This document shows, in pieces, positions 11,702 through 22,150 of a DNA stretch of 64,000 nt (the stretch's first letter is position 1; the number at the start of each line of letters is the position of its first letter). The notes under the pieces were generated by a model. The model was not told where the DNA came from and ran no database searches. It saw nothing but the letters and a program-made list of their open reading frames with translations. The DNA lies in NCBI GenBank assembly GCA_963556145.1, contig OY744463.1:6324001-6388000 (forward strand), written 5' to 3'. The position numbers and the translations under genes were made by a program. Origin of the DNA: Hygrocybe punicea (taxonomy: Eukaryota > Basidiomycota > Agaricomycetes > Agaricales > Hygrophoraceae).

Positions 11702-13516
11702 ACCAGACCCTTGGTCCTGGCGGCCAAAATACGCTCACTACCTTGTTTGGGACAATGCTGGACTGGAACGCCTTTCAGTCACCCTTTCCAGTCTCCATGA
11801 ACCACCAGTGCCCACAGTCCCCGCAAACGAACTCCAGAATGCCGCTGCCCTTTCCACAATCCACACCAACCCTGGACTTTTCACCATCGTCACCCCCATC
11901 CACATTGATGTTTTTGCAAGTTATCTCACCTCGCACCCCAATCATCCCTTTGTGGACTCCATGTGCAATGCCTTGCACACCGGTTTCTGGCCTTGGGCAC
12001 ACACTTCTGACCACGACTATCCAACCACTTGGGACAACTCACATTGACCGATCTCAGACCCTTCCCGCCACGCCTTCCTGTTGGAACAGCGTGACACGGA
12101 GGTCGCGCTTGGCCAGCTTTCACCTTCCTTCGGTCACGACCTCCTTCCAGGGATGTACAGCATGCCACTTGGCGTGATACTGAAGCCACACTCTTCAAAG
12201 CTCCATATGGTCGTCAACCAGAGCGTGGAACCCTATTCACAGAACTCCTTGATTCCCAAGGAGGGCCGTTTCATGTGGATGGACAACTTACATCAACTCG
12301 GATCTGCCTTGCGCCGTGTCCACGCAGACCACCCCTCCCATTGTCTTGTTGTCTTCAAGTCTGATATGTCCGGTGCCTACCGCCTGATGCCGATTGCCCC
12401 ACTATGGCAAATCTGCCAGGTGATGACCTTCGACACTGAGCACTTTGTGAATCATTGCAACCATTTTGGCAATGGTGCTGGTGGACACGTTTTCGGTTCC
12501 TTCACCTGCCTCGTCACCTGGATTGCCATCTACATCCTCCTACTCCTGGACCTCTTCACCTATGTGGATGACAATTTTTCATGGGAATTCGCTGATGAAC
12601 TCGCATGGTATGGCCCATACAACAAATACATGCCAACCAGGCAGGTCTGCCTGCTTGGCCTGTGGGATGACCTCGGCATTCCACATGAGGAAAAGAAACA
12701 GGAATGGGAGGAGTCACTCATGATTATTGGCTTCCAGGTGGATCCCAATGCCCTCACCATCACTATGCCACCCAACCGCCAGGTGGAACTTCTGGAGGCG
12801 CTCCGTACCTTCGCAACTCCTGGCCACCAGTATCCCTTATGCAATTTTCAATGTATGGCAGGTTGGGTCAATTGGGCACTCAATGTTTACCCCCTCCTAT
12901 GGCCCGGCCTGTCCTCGCTCTACCACAAGATGTCTGGGAAGTCCGTTCCCCATGAGCACCTCTGGGTCAACTCCACTGTGGTCCACAAACTCTCCTGGAT
13001 CGTGGCTCATGTCGAGGCCTCCACCGGTGTCCACCTGCTTTCCTCTGTTGCCTGGTCATCTTCTGATGCCGACTTTACCTTGTTTTCAGATGCCTGCCTG
13101 ACTTGTATGGGTTTCTGGTCCCCACAGCTCATTAATGGTCACCAGTGTCTTTTCAATGTGCCGGATGCCTGGATCTTTATTTTGAGGCCCTCGCTGTCCT
13201 GTCTGCACTCCACTACACCCTCATCAACATCCGTCCCCTCCCTTGCATTGCCCTCTTTACCGACAACTCCAACACAGTTGACATCTTCAACACTCTCCAT
13301 GGCCAACCCTCCCACAACCCCATCCTAATGGCTGCAGTCGACCTCTCCATCTGCTTCAATGTCCAGTTCTGCATCTTCCACATACCTGGTACTGACAATG
13401 TCATCGCGGACGCACTCTCGCATGGCCGCGATAATGTCGTCCACTATGTTGCACCTTTTATGCACATTGTCTCCTTTGAACCCCCTTGTCTTCCGCTGGG
13501 GGCAGTACCGTTATGA
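11702..13516 (+). pseudogene. DIRS-like reverse transcriptase / RNase H
   Basis: The upstream pol segment (HPNHPFVDSM, GFWPWA) precedes an in-frame TGA at 12045-12047. The same frame then continues through the RT: KSDMSGAYRLMPI (first catalytic Asp), the active-site block TYVDDNF, and a thumb-like segment. After a frameshift at about 13170 the RNase H-like part follows, with FSDAC, LFTDN, and GTDNVIADALSHG at its end. This order and the YVDD box are typical of DIRS RT-RH. The frameshift and stop make it non-functional as read. Confidence 0.85.
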
Positions 13517-14520
13517 ACATGACATCTCATTCGGCCATGCAACCCCATAGGGCACCCTGGCCGATCTCGCGGTTGCAGCACGAATGGGCAATCGCGATGG
13601 GCTGCACTATCGAACCCAGTATGGCCACGGCATATTCTTCTGCTCTTGAGTCTTACCTTTGTTTCTGCTCCGACCACCACTTCTCACCAGCCCCAATGGC
13701 CAACACCTTCAGTTTCTACATAGTGTACATGTGTTTCCATATCAAACCCCAATCTGTTGACAACTACCTCTCCGGTATCTGCAACCAGCTCGAACCCTTC
13801 TACCCAGATGTCCGCGCTCTCCATCGCCACCACCTCATTGCGAAAACGCTTGCTGGTTGCAAGAAGCTCCACTCCACCGCCATCACCTGCAAGCATGCCC
13901 TCTCCCGGACAGAACTCTCCTCCCTCTGCACCTCTTACCTTGCCCACCCCTCTTATGACGATGCCCTCTTTGTTACCCTGACCTCAATGGCTTTCCATGG
14001 CCTTCTCCGCCTTGGTGAACTTGTTTGGCCTGACTCCCTTCATCTGCAAGACTACCGCAAGGTCATCATGCACAGGTCGGTGACTCTTCATGATCAGTCC
14101 TTTGATTTCTTCCTGCCAGGCCACAAGGCGGACCGTTTCTTCAAAGGTTCCCGCGTTCTGCTTCACCATACTACAACCCCTGATGACCCCCTACTCCTCT
14201 TCACACGTTACCTCCAGTTATGCGACTGTCTTTTTCCCTTCCATCCCAAACTTGTTCTCCACTCTGATGGCTCTCCCCACCAATTCATGGTTCCTCCGCC
14301 GCTTACACTCGCATTTCCCAGACCCGTCCATCGGTGGCCACTCTCTCCACTCCGGCAGGGCAACTGACCTTGCCTCTGCAGGCATCCCACCTTACCTGAT
14401 CCAATGCATTGGCCGTTGGGCCTCCAAAACTTGGCAGATCTACGTCTGCAAGCACCCAACTCTACAAGCTGCCTTCTTGTTTGCGCGTCGCGTCGTTGAC
14501 GCCACCGGTGCTCACCATCG
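13486..14520 (+). pseudogene. DIRS-like tyrosine recombinase
   Basis: An N-terminal core-binding domain (SALESYLCFC, NTFSFYIVYM) precedes the catalytic domain. FHGLLRLGEL carries the first catalytic Arg. After a frameshift near 14280, GGHSLHSGRATDLA gives the H-x-x-R pair, and the Y of WQIYV (about 14440) is the candidate nucleophile. This is the integrase of DIRS elements, which insert circular DNA by recombination and so leave no target duplication. The frameshift between the two halves indicates a dead copy. Confidence 0.85.
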
Positions 14521-14706
14521 CCCTATCGGGCTCACTACTTCATCTCCCTACTTCTCCCGGACCCTGTGCGCATTCGTTTATTTGCTTCTCACAGACACTT
14601 TTGCATCCTTTTTATTGCACCCTTTGCGTCGTTTCATTGTACCTTGGACCTTTCCTTTACTCCACACCATTTTCTCCTATCCCCTACCAATTTTCCTTAG
14701 CTTGTA

Positions 14707-14827
14707 GCACCGCACCGTTTCTTCTCGTGTATTACATACTTATCAAATTCTGGGCCTTGCCGCTGTTTCAGGGAAAGGCTGCGTTCGGTTAACTCTTTCA
14801 CCAAAAAACTGAGAGGTGCTTGATTAG
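14707..14827 (+). repeat. Split direct repeat B1 of the DIRS-like element
   Basis: 121 bp beginning GCACCGCACCGTTTCTTC and ending GAGAGGTGCTTGATTAG. It is nearly identical to 15158-15278 (offset 451). It lies just after the recombinase ORF, where such repeats template circle closure. Confidence 0.85.
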
Positions 14828-15157
14828 CTGAATTTAAAGTTTACTTTATTGTAGTCTAATCATGCCTGATGTTACAGTTCAAGAGTTGTATGGACTACAC
14901 TCGCCCCCAGTGATCGAGAGCCCTTGCACCTCTCCTTTCCTCGAGTTTCACCCTGGGGTTTCCACCCGCTTTCCAACGTCGCGGTTTCACTTCACTTTCC
15001 TTATTTACTCTGGAGGAGACTTTGCTATCACCAACACTCTTGTCTCCTCCTGAGTATGTCCTTCCTTTTTCTCTTCTTGATTCCCCTGATTCCTTGTAGA
15101 CCTTAGTTTTTTGGTTTCTCGCACCCACCCTTTATACCGCATCCCCTTCTTTGTATT

Positions 15158-15278
15158 GCACCGCACCGTTTCTTCTCGTGTATTACATACTTATCAAATT
15201 GCGGGCCTTGCCGCTGTTTCAGGGCAAGGCCGCGTTCGGTTGACTCTTTCACCAAAAAACTGAGAGGTGCTTGATTAG
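15158..15278 (+). repeat. Split direct repeat B2 of the DIRS-like element
   Basis: Second copy of the 121-bp repeat at 14707-14827, with a few substitutions. Its right edge GATTAG is taken as the likely end of the element. The next 80 bases hold only a small AT-rich inverted repeat around TTAATTTTTCTTAA. Confidence 0.85.
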
Positions 15279-15869
15279 TCAGTCCGTCTTAATTTTTCTT
15301 AACTTGCCACTAAGACAAATTAAGAAAATAGTAAGATGAGGTAAGACGACCCGTGTTTTACTGACACCTCAGGAGTTCCAACATTTAGTTGGGGTCTAAA
15401 GTGGTTTCTAAAGTGAGCGGAAAAATATAATTTTTAGATTTACATTTAGGCCTAGCCTAAATATTGAATTTAAGTCACAAATAAATGTACATCTAAAGTA
15501 TTTATTTAGTTTCATCTTTAGACTAGTTTTACAATTAAAATGATGACCTGTTCTAAATTGTGGAAGGAAAACAGAATTTCACTACAAGTTTACTCAAATT
15601 TGCTAGTCTAAATTTAGGTATCATCCAAAGGCAGGCCAAAATTTAAACTTTCAGTGTGACTAAAATAATGGATTTAATAGTTATCAAAAAAAAAATTCAG
15701 CGGTTATCAACATTCCAAATTTCAATCAGAACTAAAGCTATTGCCCGCACAATCGCCCACCTGTCGTCCACCCATCGCCCACCCATCACCCACCCGTTGC
15801 CCACCTCCCAATCATGACCTGAACCCAGCTCCGACGTCGACAAAACCAATCAATTTTTTTTTTTCAACC

Positions 15870-16740
15870 TCACACCCACCGTGACGCCATCTCGCCATCT
15901 CTCCCGCTCCCACTCATCCCATCCCCGGCATCTCCCCTGCCCAAGTATGACGATCTCCCACACCCCACACCATCTCCCTCGCCCTCACTGCCATTTCCCA
16001 CCCTCGATTTCCTGCCAAGCCATCGCCCACACCTCCGCCCTCCCCATCATCTCCCTCGTCCACACCCATGCCATCTCCCATCTCCCTCGTCGTCATTGCC
16101 ATCTCTCCTCACACTCGCCATCTCCCACACCCTTGTCGCCCACACCGCACCCTCGTCGCACACGCGACGCTCTCGTCGCCATGCTCTCATCGCCACGCTC
16201 TCATCGCCCATGCTCTCATCGCCACACTCTCGTCGCCCACGCTCTCATTGCCCACATCTAACCCATCCAAAATTGGATCCCCCATGGCCATGCCTGCGCC
16301 ATCTCCCTCGTCCACACCCACGCCATCTCCCACCATCCCATCCCATCACCATGCAATCTCCCACACCCTCTCATCGCCCTCCCATCGTGCCCCCACCATC
16401 TCCCTCACCCATGTCCATGCCATCTCCCTCACCCTCATCGCCAACGCCATCTCCCGCCAAGCCACCTCCGCCATCACCTCTCTCGCCCACACCCCACACC
16501 ATCTCCCACACCCTCGTCATCCACACCCTCGTCGCCCACGCCCTCCTCACCCTCCCACTCCCTCATCCCCCACGCCATCTCCTCCCATCCCATCGTACCA
16601 TACCCACGCCATCTCCCACACCTCATCACCTACACCCTCGTCACCCTCCCATCCTATCGTGCCCCCACCATCTCCCCGCTCTCATTCTGTCGTGCCCCTG
16701 TACACCCTTGTCGCCCCTGCCATCTCCCCCACCTGCCTCT
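15870..16740 (+). repeat. Low-complexity CCATCTCCC / CTCGTCGCC tract
   Basis: C-rich degenerate repeats with words CCATCTCCCACACC and CTCGTCGCC. Two long forward frames are open only because G and A are rare (Pro/Ser/His/Thr-only peptides). I do not call a gene. The tract fills the position of the triplet tract in other cassettes. Confidence 0.8.
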
Positions 16741-16758
16741 CCCCCTACCTCTGTCATC

Positions 16759-16812
16759 ACCTCACGAACCCCACCACCATGTCAATTGACATTGGAACTG
16801 GGCTCGTGAGGT
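16759..16812. other. TCAATTGA palindrome with covarying arms ACCTCACGA / TCGTGAGGT
   Basis: The left arm ACCTCACGA (16759-16767), 14-nt spacer, core TCAATTGA (16782-16789), 14-nt spacer and right arm TCGTGAGGT (16804-16812) form an exactly symmetric unit. Compared with other copies (ACCTCGCGA / TCGCGAGGT), both arms carry the paired change, so full complementarity is kept. The right arm is followed by AAG, giving the donor-like string GAGGTAAG. Confidence 0.8.
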
Positions 16813-17262
16813 AAGATTGGGAGATGGGTGGGCAATGGGTGGGCGACGAGCGGGCAATGGCGCGGGCAATAGCTTTAGATCTAACAACAACTTTGAATTT
16901 GAATAGCTGCCGAAAATCTTACATTTTGATAATTATTAAATTTATTATTTTAACGCTACCGAAAGTTTTAATTTTGGCCTGCCTTTAGGTGATGCCTAAA
17001 TTTGGACTAGAAATTTGAGTAAACTTGGAACTAAATTATACTTTCCCCTTACAATATAGATCTGATAATTATTTTGATTGCAAGAATAACCTAAAGATGA
17101 AAATAAATAAATAATTTAGATATACATTTATTTGTGACTTAAATTCAATATTTAGGCTAGGCCTAAATGTAAATCTAAAGATTATATTTTGGTGCTAACT
17201 TTAGAAATCACTTTAGATCCCGACTAAATGTGGAAAGTCCTGATGTGTGATGCTTCTGTACA

Positions 17263-17756
17263 TTTTCAGAAGAGGCGATAATAACCCACGCCCAGGAGAT
17301 CCAGTCCGCAATCAACAATATAAGTTCAATGGAAGACCTCATACATTCCACGTCCGGTCCAGTGTTGGACAGTCATGACCAGAAAAGAAAAGTCATGGTC
17401 AAATGACCGTAACTAGTCAAGGACCAACAATAACTGTCAACACAGGCTTGACCAGGACAGCTTTCTCAAGTGCCAGAGGTCACTGAGCTTTGTGTCAGGG
17501 TCCCACTGCCTATAATACATGTCTTCAAGTATTGCTTCACTTTATTCATTCTTGATAATATTAATATTAATGATTGATTAGTTCCACCATCAGGTTTTAC
17601 CTCTTGTCCGCAATGGGTTGAAATGTTCTCCAGGTCTGCAATCCGAGTTTTGACGAGGAATTGGAGCTGTATGAGAAGCTGGATTTGGATGTCAAGGGTG
17701 ACGAAGATATTGACGTCGATGTTGATGATGATACGGGGGATATATTGCTGGGTTAA
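17263..17756 (+). pseudogene. Unidentified gene tail beside the long-TIR element
   Basis: After an acceptor-like TTTTCAG just outside the element, the sequence reads as a short coding stretch (EEAIITHAQEIQ.., about 17268-17340). A second exon-like stretch (17634-17756) follows CTCCAG and encodes 40 residues, very acidic at its end (DEDIDVDVDDDTGD), up to TAA. I do not recognise the protein. The rest of the gene is absent upstream, so it looks like a 3' relic separated by the transposon. Exon limits are tentative. Confidence 0.3.
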
Positions 17757-19150
17757 AGTACAGTTTCCGACTGTGTGCTATGATTTCATGTACTAGCACG
17801 GCACGGCCCGAAGGCTGTGCTTCGGTCATGTCAACAAAAAGTCAAGTTGTAACCAAGTCATTACCAGTCAATGACTTTTCGTGACTGTCAATGACCAGCA
17901 CAACACTGGTCCAGTCCCATGCCTTTTCCCGAAAAGGCAAGTAGCAAACTGGTGAGGATCGAACCAGAAACCGGTTGGAGGATGACGTACACCGAATTAT
18001 TGAGCGACTATATTGCGAAACGGGTCTTCGATAGAATCACCCTTTATAAGACCATCACAGTCTCGGAATCCACCAAAAACTGCCTCAGCGAACCTGATTC
18101 TCGTACGGTTGTCGAGCAGGGTCAGGTCTAAGTTCCGACCTAACCAGGCTATATTGCAGCATCGTTCGAGGTCTCTGGCACTCCTGTCACAACTCTTCGT
18201 TCACCTGTAACTGATAATGGTATTGTTGCTGTTTGCATATCGGCACAAATTTCCAAATTATTAATAGTATATGCAAAGTGGCTGTAATGAACTTTTGAAT
18301 TTTATCTCAACAAAGAATGATCAGATGGCTTCACATTGTATAGGAAAGTTGATCAGAAAATTATTCTCTAAATTCTCATCAAGAAATTGAAAGGATTTGT
18401 CCAAGAAATGACATGTTAATAAATTTCATGTCTTTTGAATTCTTTAGCAATTCTGAGTGCAACTCCACAGTCAATTGTTGCTTGAATGACCTTGTATTTC
18501 TGATGCGTTGGGTTCATCTGGATATGTGATATATTGAGGATATGGACTCAGAGGGTCAAGGGCCCTACACCACAGGTACTGTGAGTATGGGTTCAGGCCA
18601 TCAGCAAAACAACCATCAGGGATACAGCTCTGCCACATGCTGTGCAGACATCCATAGAGCCATAGATCCATAGACTACTTCTTATACTATCCAGAGCTGT
18701 ACAGCTCTATGTAGCTCTTGACAATCTAAGCCAAGTGTCTATGAGTGTCTATAGCCTCTATGTTCACCTGCCATTTATCTACACATTCTACAGCAAGATG
18801 GCTGTTTTGCTGATGAGGGTCCAAAGTTTGGACCTGCCATGGAGGCCCCACTCCACCCCACTCCTCCCTCCATCCCCCTCTCACCTCTCCCTACTCCATT
18901 TTGTTCCTTGTCTCCTGTCTCCTCCCTAGAAAAATCCAACAGACCTCAAGTATGAATTTGTGCTAGAGGGCCATTGCTTTGCATGGCATATCCTCATCCT
19001 CTCCAATCAAATGAAATAATATGCTTAGTTTGATTTAATGATAATCATGTTGTCTGACTTATGCATAGCAAGGAGGTGAAACACTGAGTAAAACAAACAG
19101 TGTGATTTTCCTCATGAAAACTGAGTGATTTTCATCTTTCAAACACTTTT
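17757..19150. other. No gene recognised; repeat-like sequence
   Basis: Contains words of the form GTCAAtGACC / GGTCATGAC in both orientations (about 17820-17900) and AT-rich DNA after 18200. A GGTTCGATCC string on the minus strand at about 17970 resembles a tRNA B box but lacks a foldable T arm. No open frame has recognisable motifs. Confidence 0.5.
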
Positions 19151-19966
19151 TACAGCCATTTGTATAAATGATGGCACTTTTTAAAATTTTTTGAATCAAT
19201 TGAATAATATGGACTTAGACAAAATTTCTGTGCTCAATCTTGTATCTCATGAAATACTGCATGGATTGACATGGTTACAGAGGGAAAGTTGTAGTATTTT
19301 CTAAGGGCTATCAGCTCCTGTAATTACATTTGGACTATATTTAGTGTATGATGAGTGGTGGATGAAACAAAGAGGTAAAGTAGTATTTTTGACACCCAAT
19401 ATGACATTGTAAAATTATGGCATCAAAAGAGCTCCTATGAAGAAGATTGTAGGGAGAAAATTGTTCAGTGTTTCAAGGGCTAGAAGCTCATATACCGTAT
19501 TTTGCTTCATTTTTGTCCTTTGAGTCAAATATTACTCTGTATTATATTTGTTTATATTAGGCTTGAAATATCACATGAATCATAATTATGGGATCCAAGG
19601 ACAAAAATGAAGCAAAATACGGTATATGAGCTTCTAGCCCTTGAAACACTGAACAATTTTCTCCCTACAATCTTCTTCATAGGAGCTCTTTTGATGCCAT
19701 AATTTTACAATATCATATTGGGTGTCAAAAATACTACTTTACCTCTTCGTTTCATCCACCACTCATCATACACTAAATATAGTCCAAATGTAATTACAGG
19801 AGCCGATAGCCCTTAGAAAATACTACAACTTTCCCTCTGTAACCATGTCAATCCATGCAGTGTTTCATGAGATACAAGATTGAGCACAGAAAATTTGTCT
19901 AAGTCCATATTATTCAATTGATTCAAAAAATTTCAAAAAGTGCCATCATTTATACAAACGGCTGTA
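19151..19966. repeat. Foldback element, long hairpin (816 bp)
   Basis: Nearly the whole segment is one inverted repeat. The left arm starts TACAGCCATTTGTATAAATG and the right arm ends CATTTATACAAACGGCTGTA, with arms of about 370 bp and a short loop near 19550. Each arm contains CATGAAATACTGCATGG and, next to the loop, TATATGAGCTTCTAGCCC. It is homologous along its length to the foldback at 51667-52486. No coding capacity. If transcribed it would give a long double-stranded RNA. Confidence 0.9.
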
Positions 19967-20390
19967 AGTGAATTGCAAATTCACTTATCAAGAAAATATT
20001 GAGTCAAGAAATCTAGAGCTATAGAATGTGAATATAGGATGAATCTTGCTGTGTGAATTTCACTACAAATAAACAAATTCAACAACTGTGTGCATGTCAT
20101 CTAATTGAAGGGTGGAAATCATAAACTGGCTCTGGAACAGCCTTACTGATGCCAAACAAACACAATGAGATATAAGTTATAAATTATAATATACTATAAG
20201 TCCCACATACATTTTTAAATGCATAAGACTTTTGCATACATTACTTACTTAGACACCCATGTATTATAAAATAACTTAACCAGGGAAGGCATGATCTCTC
20301 CCTCACCTCCTCCATCTAGTGCCATTTGCTTTGTTGTTTGCCTTTGCCCCTAGTCCTCCTCCCATGCTTATGGTCAGCTGTTGTAGAGGG
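19967..20390. other. No feature recognised
   Basis: AT-rich intergenic sequence between the foldback element and the next TIR element. No open frame or repeat of note. Confidence 0.5.
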
Positions 20391-20769
20391 TAGTGCTACC
20401 GAAGTTCAGTTCAGTCCAGTTCAGACCCATTTTGGCTGAACTCTGAACTGAACTCTGGGTTCAGTTCAGGATTTTACGTGAACTGAACCTGAACTGCTGT
20501 GAACCGTTTGGATTTTTTTTTCAGAGCCTGAACCGAGTTCATGAATGGTTCGGACACTTAATTTTCGTATTATCATGCATTTTACCAAAAGAAATTACAA
20601 TATATTACTGTAGCTATCTAATATATTACTGTAGCTATCTAATCTATCGCGGGTTTTTTTCCGCAACCCATACCCGTACCTGTTGCCATGGGTACGGGAT
20701 TGCGGGGGTTAATCCACGGGTCCTCAGACATGACCGGGTGGTGTTGGGCACACCACCACCCTCCCGGTT

Positions 20770-20950
20770 ACCTCGCGGTTGCAGCGCCGACATCAATTGA
20801 CGTCGCGGTGCGCATCCGCGAGGTATGTTGGTGGTGGGTTTGCGGGTCCTCAGCCGTGACCGGGTGGTGTTGGGCACACCACCATCCTCCTGGTTACCTT
20901 GCGGTTGCAGCGCCGACATCAATTGACGGGGCGGTGCGCATCTGCGAGGT
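20770..20950. other. Two TCAATTGA palindromes in a 126-bp tandem duplication
   Basis: Copy 1: ACCTCGCGG (20770-20778), core 20793-20800, CCGCGAGGT (20816-20824), perfectly complementary. Copy 2: ACCTTGCGG (20896-20904), core 20919-20926, CTGCGAGGT (20942-20950), with two G/T-type mismatches. Each is preceded by a second dyad around GGGTGGTG..CACCACC (20733-20768 and 20859-20894). The whole unit is duplicated with a 126-bp period. Confidence 0.8.
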
Positions 20951-21258
20951 ACGTTGGTGGTGGGATGCGCAGTGGCCTTCGTCACGGTTGCACTCGTGGT
21001 TGTGGTCATGTTCTTGTTCGTGGTCGTGGTCGCTGTGGTCGTTGTGGTGGTCGTTGTTGATGTTGTCGTTGTTGTTGTTGTTGTATTTGGAGGGCCGTGG
21101 GTTGTCGTTGTCATAGTGGTGGTGGTGGCCACCGTTGTCACCCTTGTCCTCACCGCCTGTCATCCTCGTCGGGTGTGTAGTGGTTGTGTTGTTGGTACTG
21201 TCGTCGTCGTTTGTGTAATGAGTAGCTAAGAAAAAAAACAAAAAAAAACATACCTACT

Positions 21259-21293
21259 GCAACGGGGGGTGGGTGCACCACCCTCCCGCTGCC
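21259..21293 (-). other. GC-rich hairpin next to a minus-strand splice donor
   Basis: An imperfect dyad GCAACGGGGGGTGGGTGCAC / CACCCTCCCGCTGC. On the minus strand it is followed after five bases by the donor string AG|GTATGT. Same design as the hairpins at 23077, 56581, 60882, 59213 and 63638. Confidence 0.6.
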
Positions 21294-21460
21294 CTTCTCC
21301 CCATGTCCCATCATTGTCCATCGTTGTTGTTGCCGTTGTCTGTCGTTGTTGTTGCCGTTGTCTGTTGTTGTTGTTGCCGTTGTCTGTTGTCGTTGTTGCC
21401 ATTGAAAGGGTGCACTGCGGTAATGTGAATGGAATCAAATACCAACTCTACCACAGTGCT

Positions 21461-22050
21461 GTACGAATTCTGAGGGGTTCAATCTCAATCCAAAAGGTTA
21501 ATAAAAATACTCAGAGGTGCTCTGGATAGTGGCAATGATGTTTCTGATGTGCGCGATGTGTGCGATGTGCGCGGCGTGTGCGAAACAGTCGGCGATGTTT
21601 TCGGCGTATACGTAGCACTTCGTGGAAGGAACGCAATGTTTTAATAGAGCAGCGCGGAGCTATCGCATGGACAGCGCAGTAAAGAGGCGATATGATAGAC
21701 TGGAATCGGGGGTATACAAGACGTCTCTCTAGTATGTAAACTATAGGGGGTATTTATGCGAAGTTGGTTCTTAGGACAATACAGGGTGAAGAAGGCAAGA
21801 CAAATAGACGGTGCGCGACGGAACTATGGTGCAATAGGGATGAAATGGAACTGAAACAAAGGGTATAGCACCATGCGAAGCAATTTCCAAAATATCTAGA
21901 GGATAGAGCTATAATGTTTGAAATAAGTGAAACATGTCGCATAAAGACTTCCCTGGAACCGGAACGGAATTGGAATGGAATAGGGTGAACGGTACAAGCG
22001 TGGGTGATGTCGGAGAGGCTCGAAATATGTTTCCGAAGGGGGCCGAAGCG
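21461..22050. other. Unassigned sequence before gap 1
   Basis: Contains GTGCGATGTGCGCG-type simple repeats (about 21545-21600). No recognisable coding sequence. Ends at an assembly gap. Confidence 0.4.
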
Positions 22051-22150
22051 NNNNNNNNNNNNNNNNNNNNNNNNNNNNNNNNNNNNNNNNNNNNNNNNNN
22101 NNNNNNNNNNNNNNNNNNNNNNNNNNNNNNNNNNNNNNNNNNNNNNNNNN
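22051..22150. other. Assembly gap (100 N)
   Basis: One hundred N bases, a conventional length for a gap of unknown size. Order and distance across it are not proven. Confidence 1.

Larger units (their letters stand above)
11042..15278 (+). mobile_element. DIRS-like retrotransposon with tyrosine recombinase
   Basis: Gag-like, RT, RNase H-like and tyrosine-recombinase regions occur in that order with no aspartic protease or DDE integrase. The coding part is followed by two 121-bp direct repeats separated by about 330 bp (14707-14827 and 15158-15278). That is the B1-A2-B2 layout expected at the right end of split-direct-repeat (PAT/Kangaroo-type) DIRS elements. The matching left A1 repeat was not found between the LINE tail and gag, so the left end is probably lost. 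Several frameshifts and one in-frame TGA make the copy defective. Confidence 0.85.
15361..17262 (+). mobile_element. Long-TIR non-autonomous DNA element, copy 1
   Basis: The two ends are inverted copies of each other over about 350 bp (15361-15710 and 16915-17262), with tips ACACCTCAGGA.. and ..TCCTGATGTGT. Shared landmarks are CATTTAGT near each tip, TAGATTTACATTTAGGCC and CTAGTCTAAATTTAGG. No transposase is present. The interior is low-complexity CCATCTCCC / CTCGTCGCC DNA plus a TCAATTGA palindrome. Long TIRs resemble Mutator-like elements, but no 8-10 bp target duplication is visible, so the superfamily is open. A second, heavily nested copy is at 47604-52694. Confidence 0.85.
20391..21460 (-). 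mobile_element. TIR element of the GGTTCAG family (left end at 20391)
   Basis: The left terminus TAGTGCTACCGAAGTTCAG is followed by CAGTTCAG / CTGAACTG subterminal words. On the minus strand the interior reads: CAACGG-type triplet tract (21310-21410), GC hairpin (21259-21293), donor GTATGT (complement of 21248-21253) followed by a T-rich run, second triplet tract, then two TCAATTGA palindromes near the terminus. The right end could not be found and the limit given is approximate. Confidence 0.65.

Noticed and set aside
15350..17272. Target duplication for long-TIR copy 1
   Set aside because: Several possible borders were tried; none gives a direct repeat of more than 2-3 bases.
17940..18010. 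tRNA gene on the minus strand
   Set aside because: A B-box-like GGTTCGATCC is present, but the T arm cannot pair and no acceptor or anticodon stem was found.
19905..19925. TCAATTGA string inside the foldback at 19151
   Set aside because: It lies in AT-rich foldback sequence without arms and is expected by chance.
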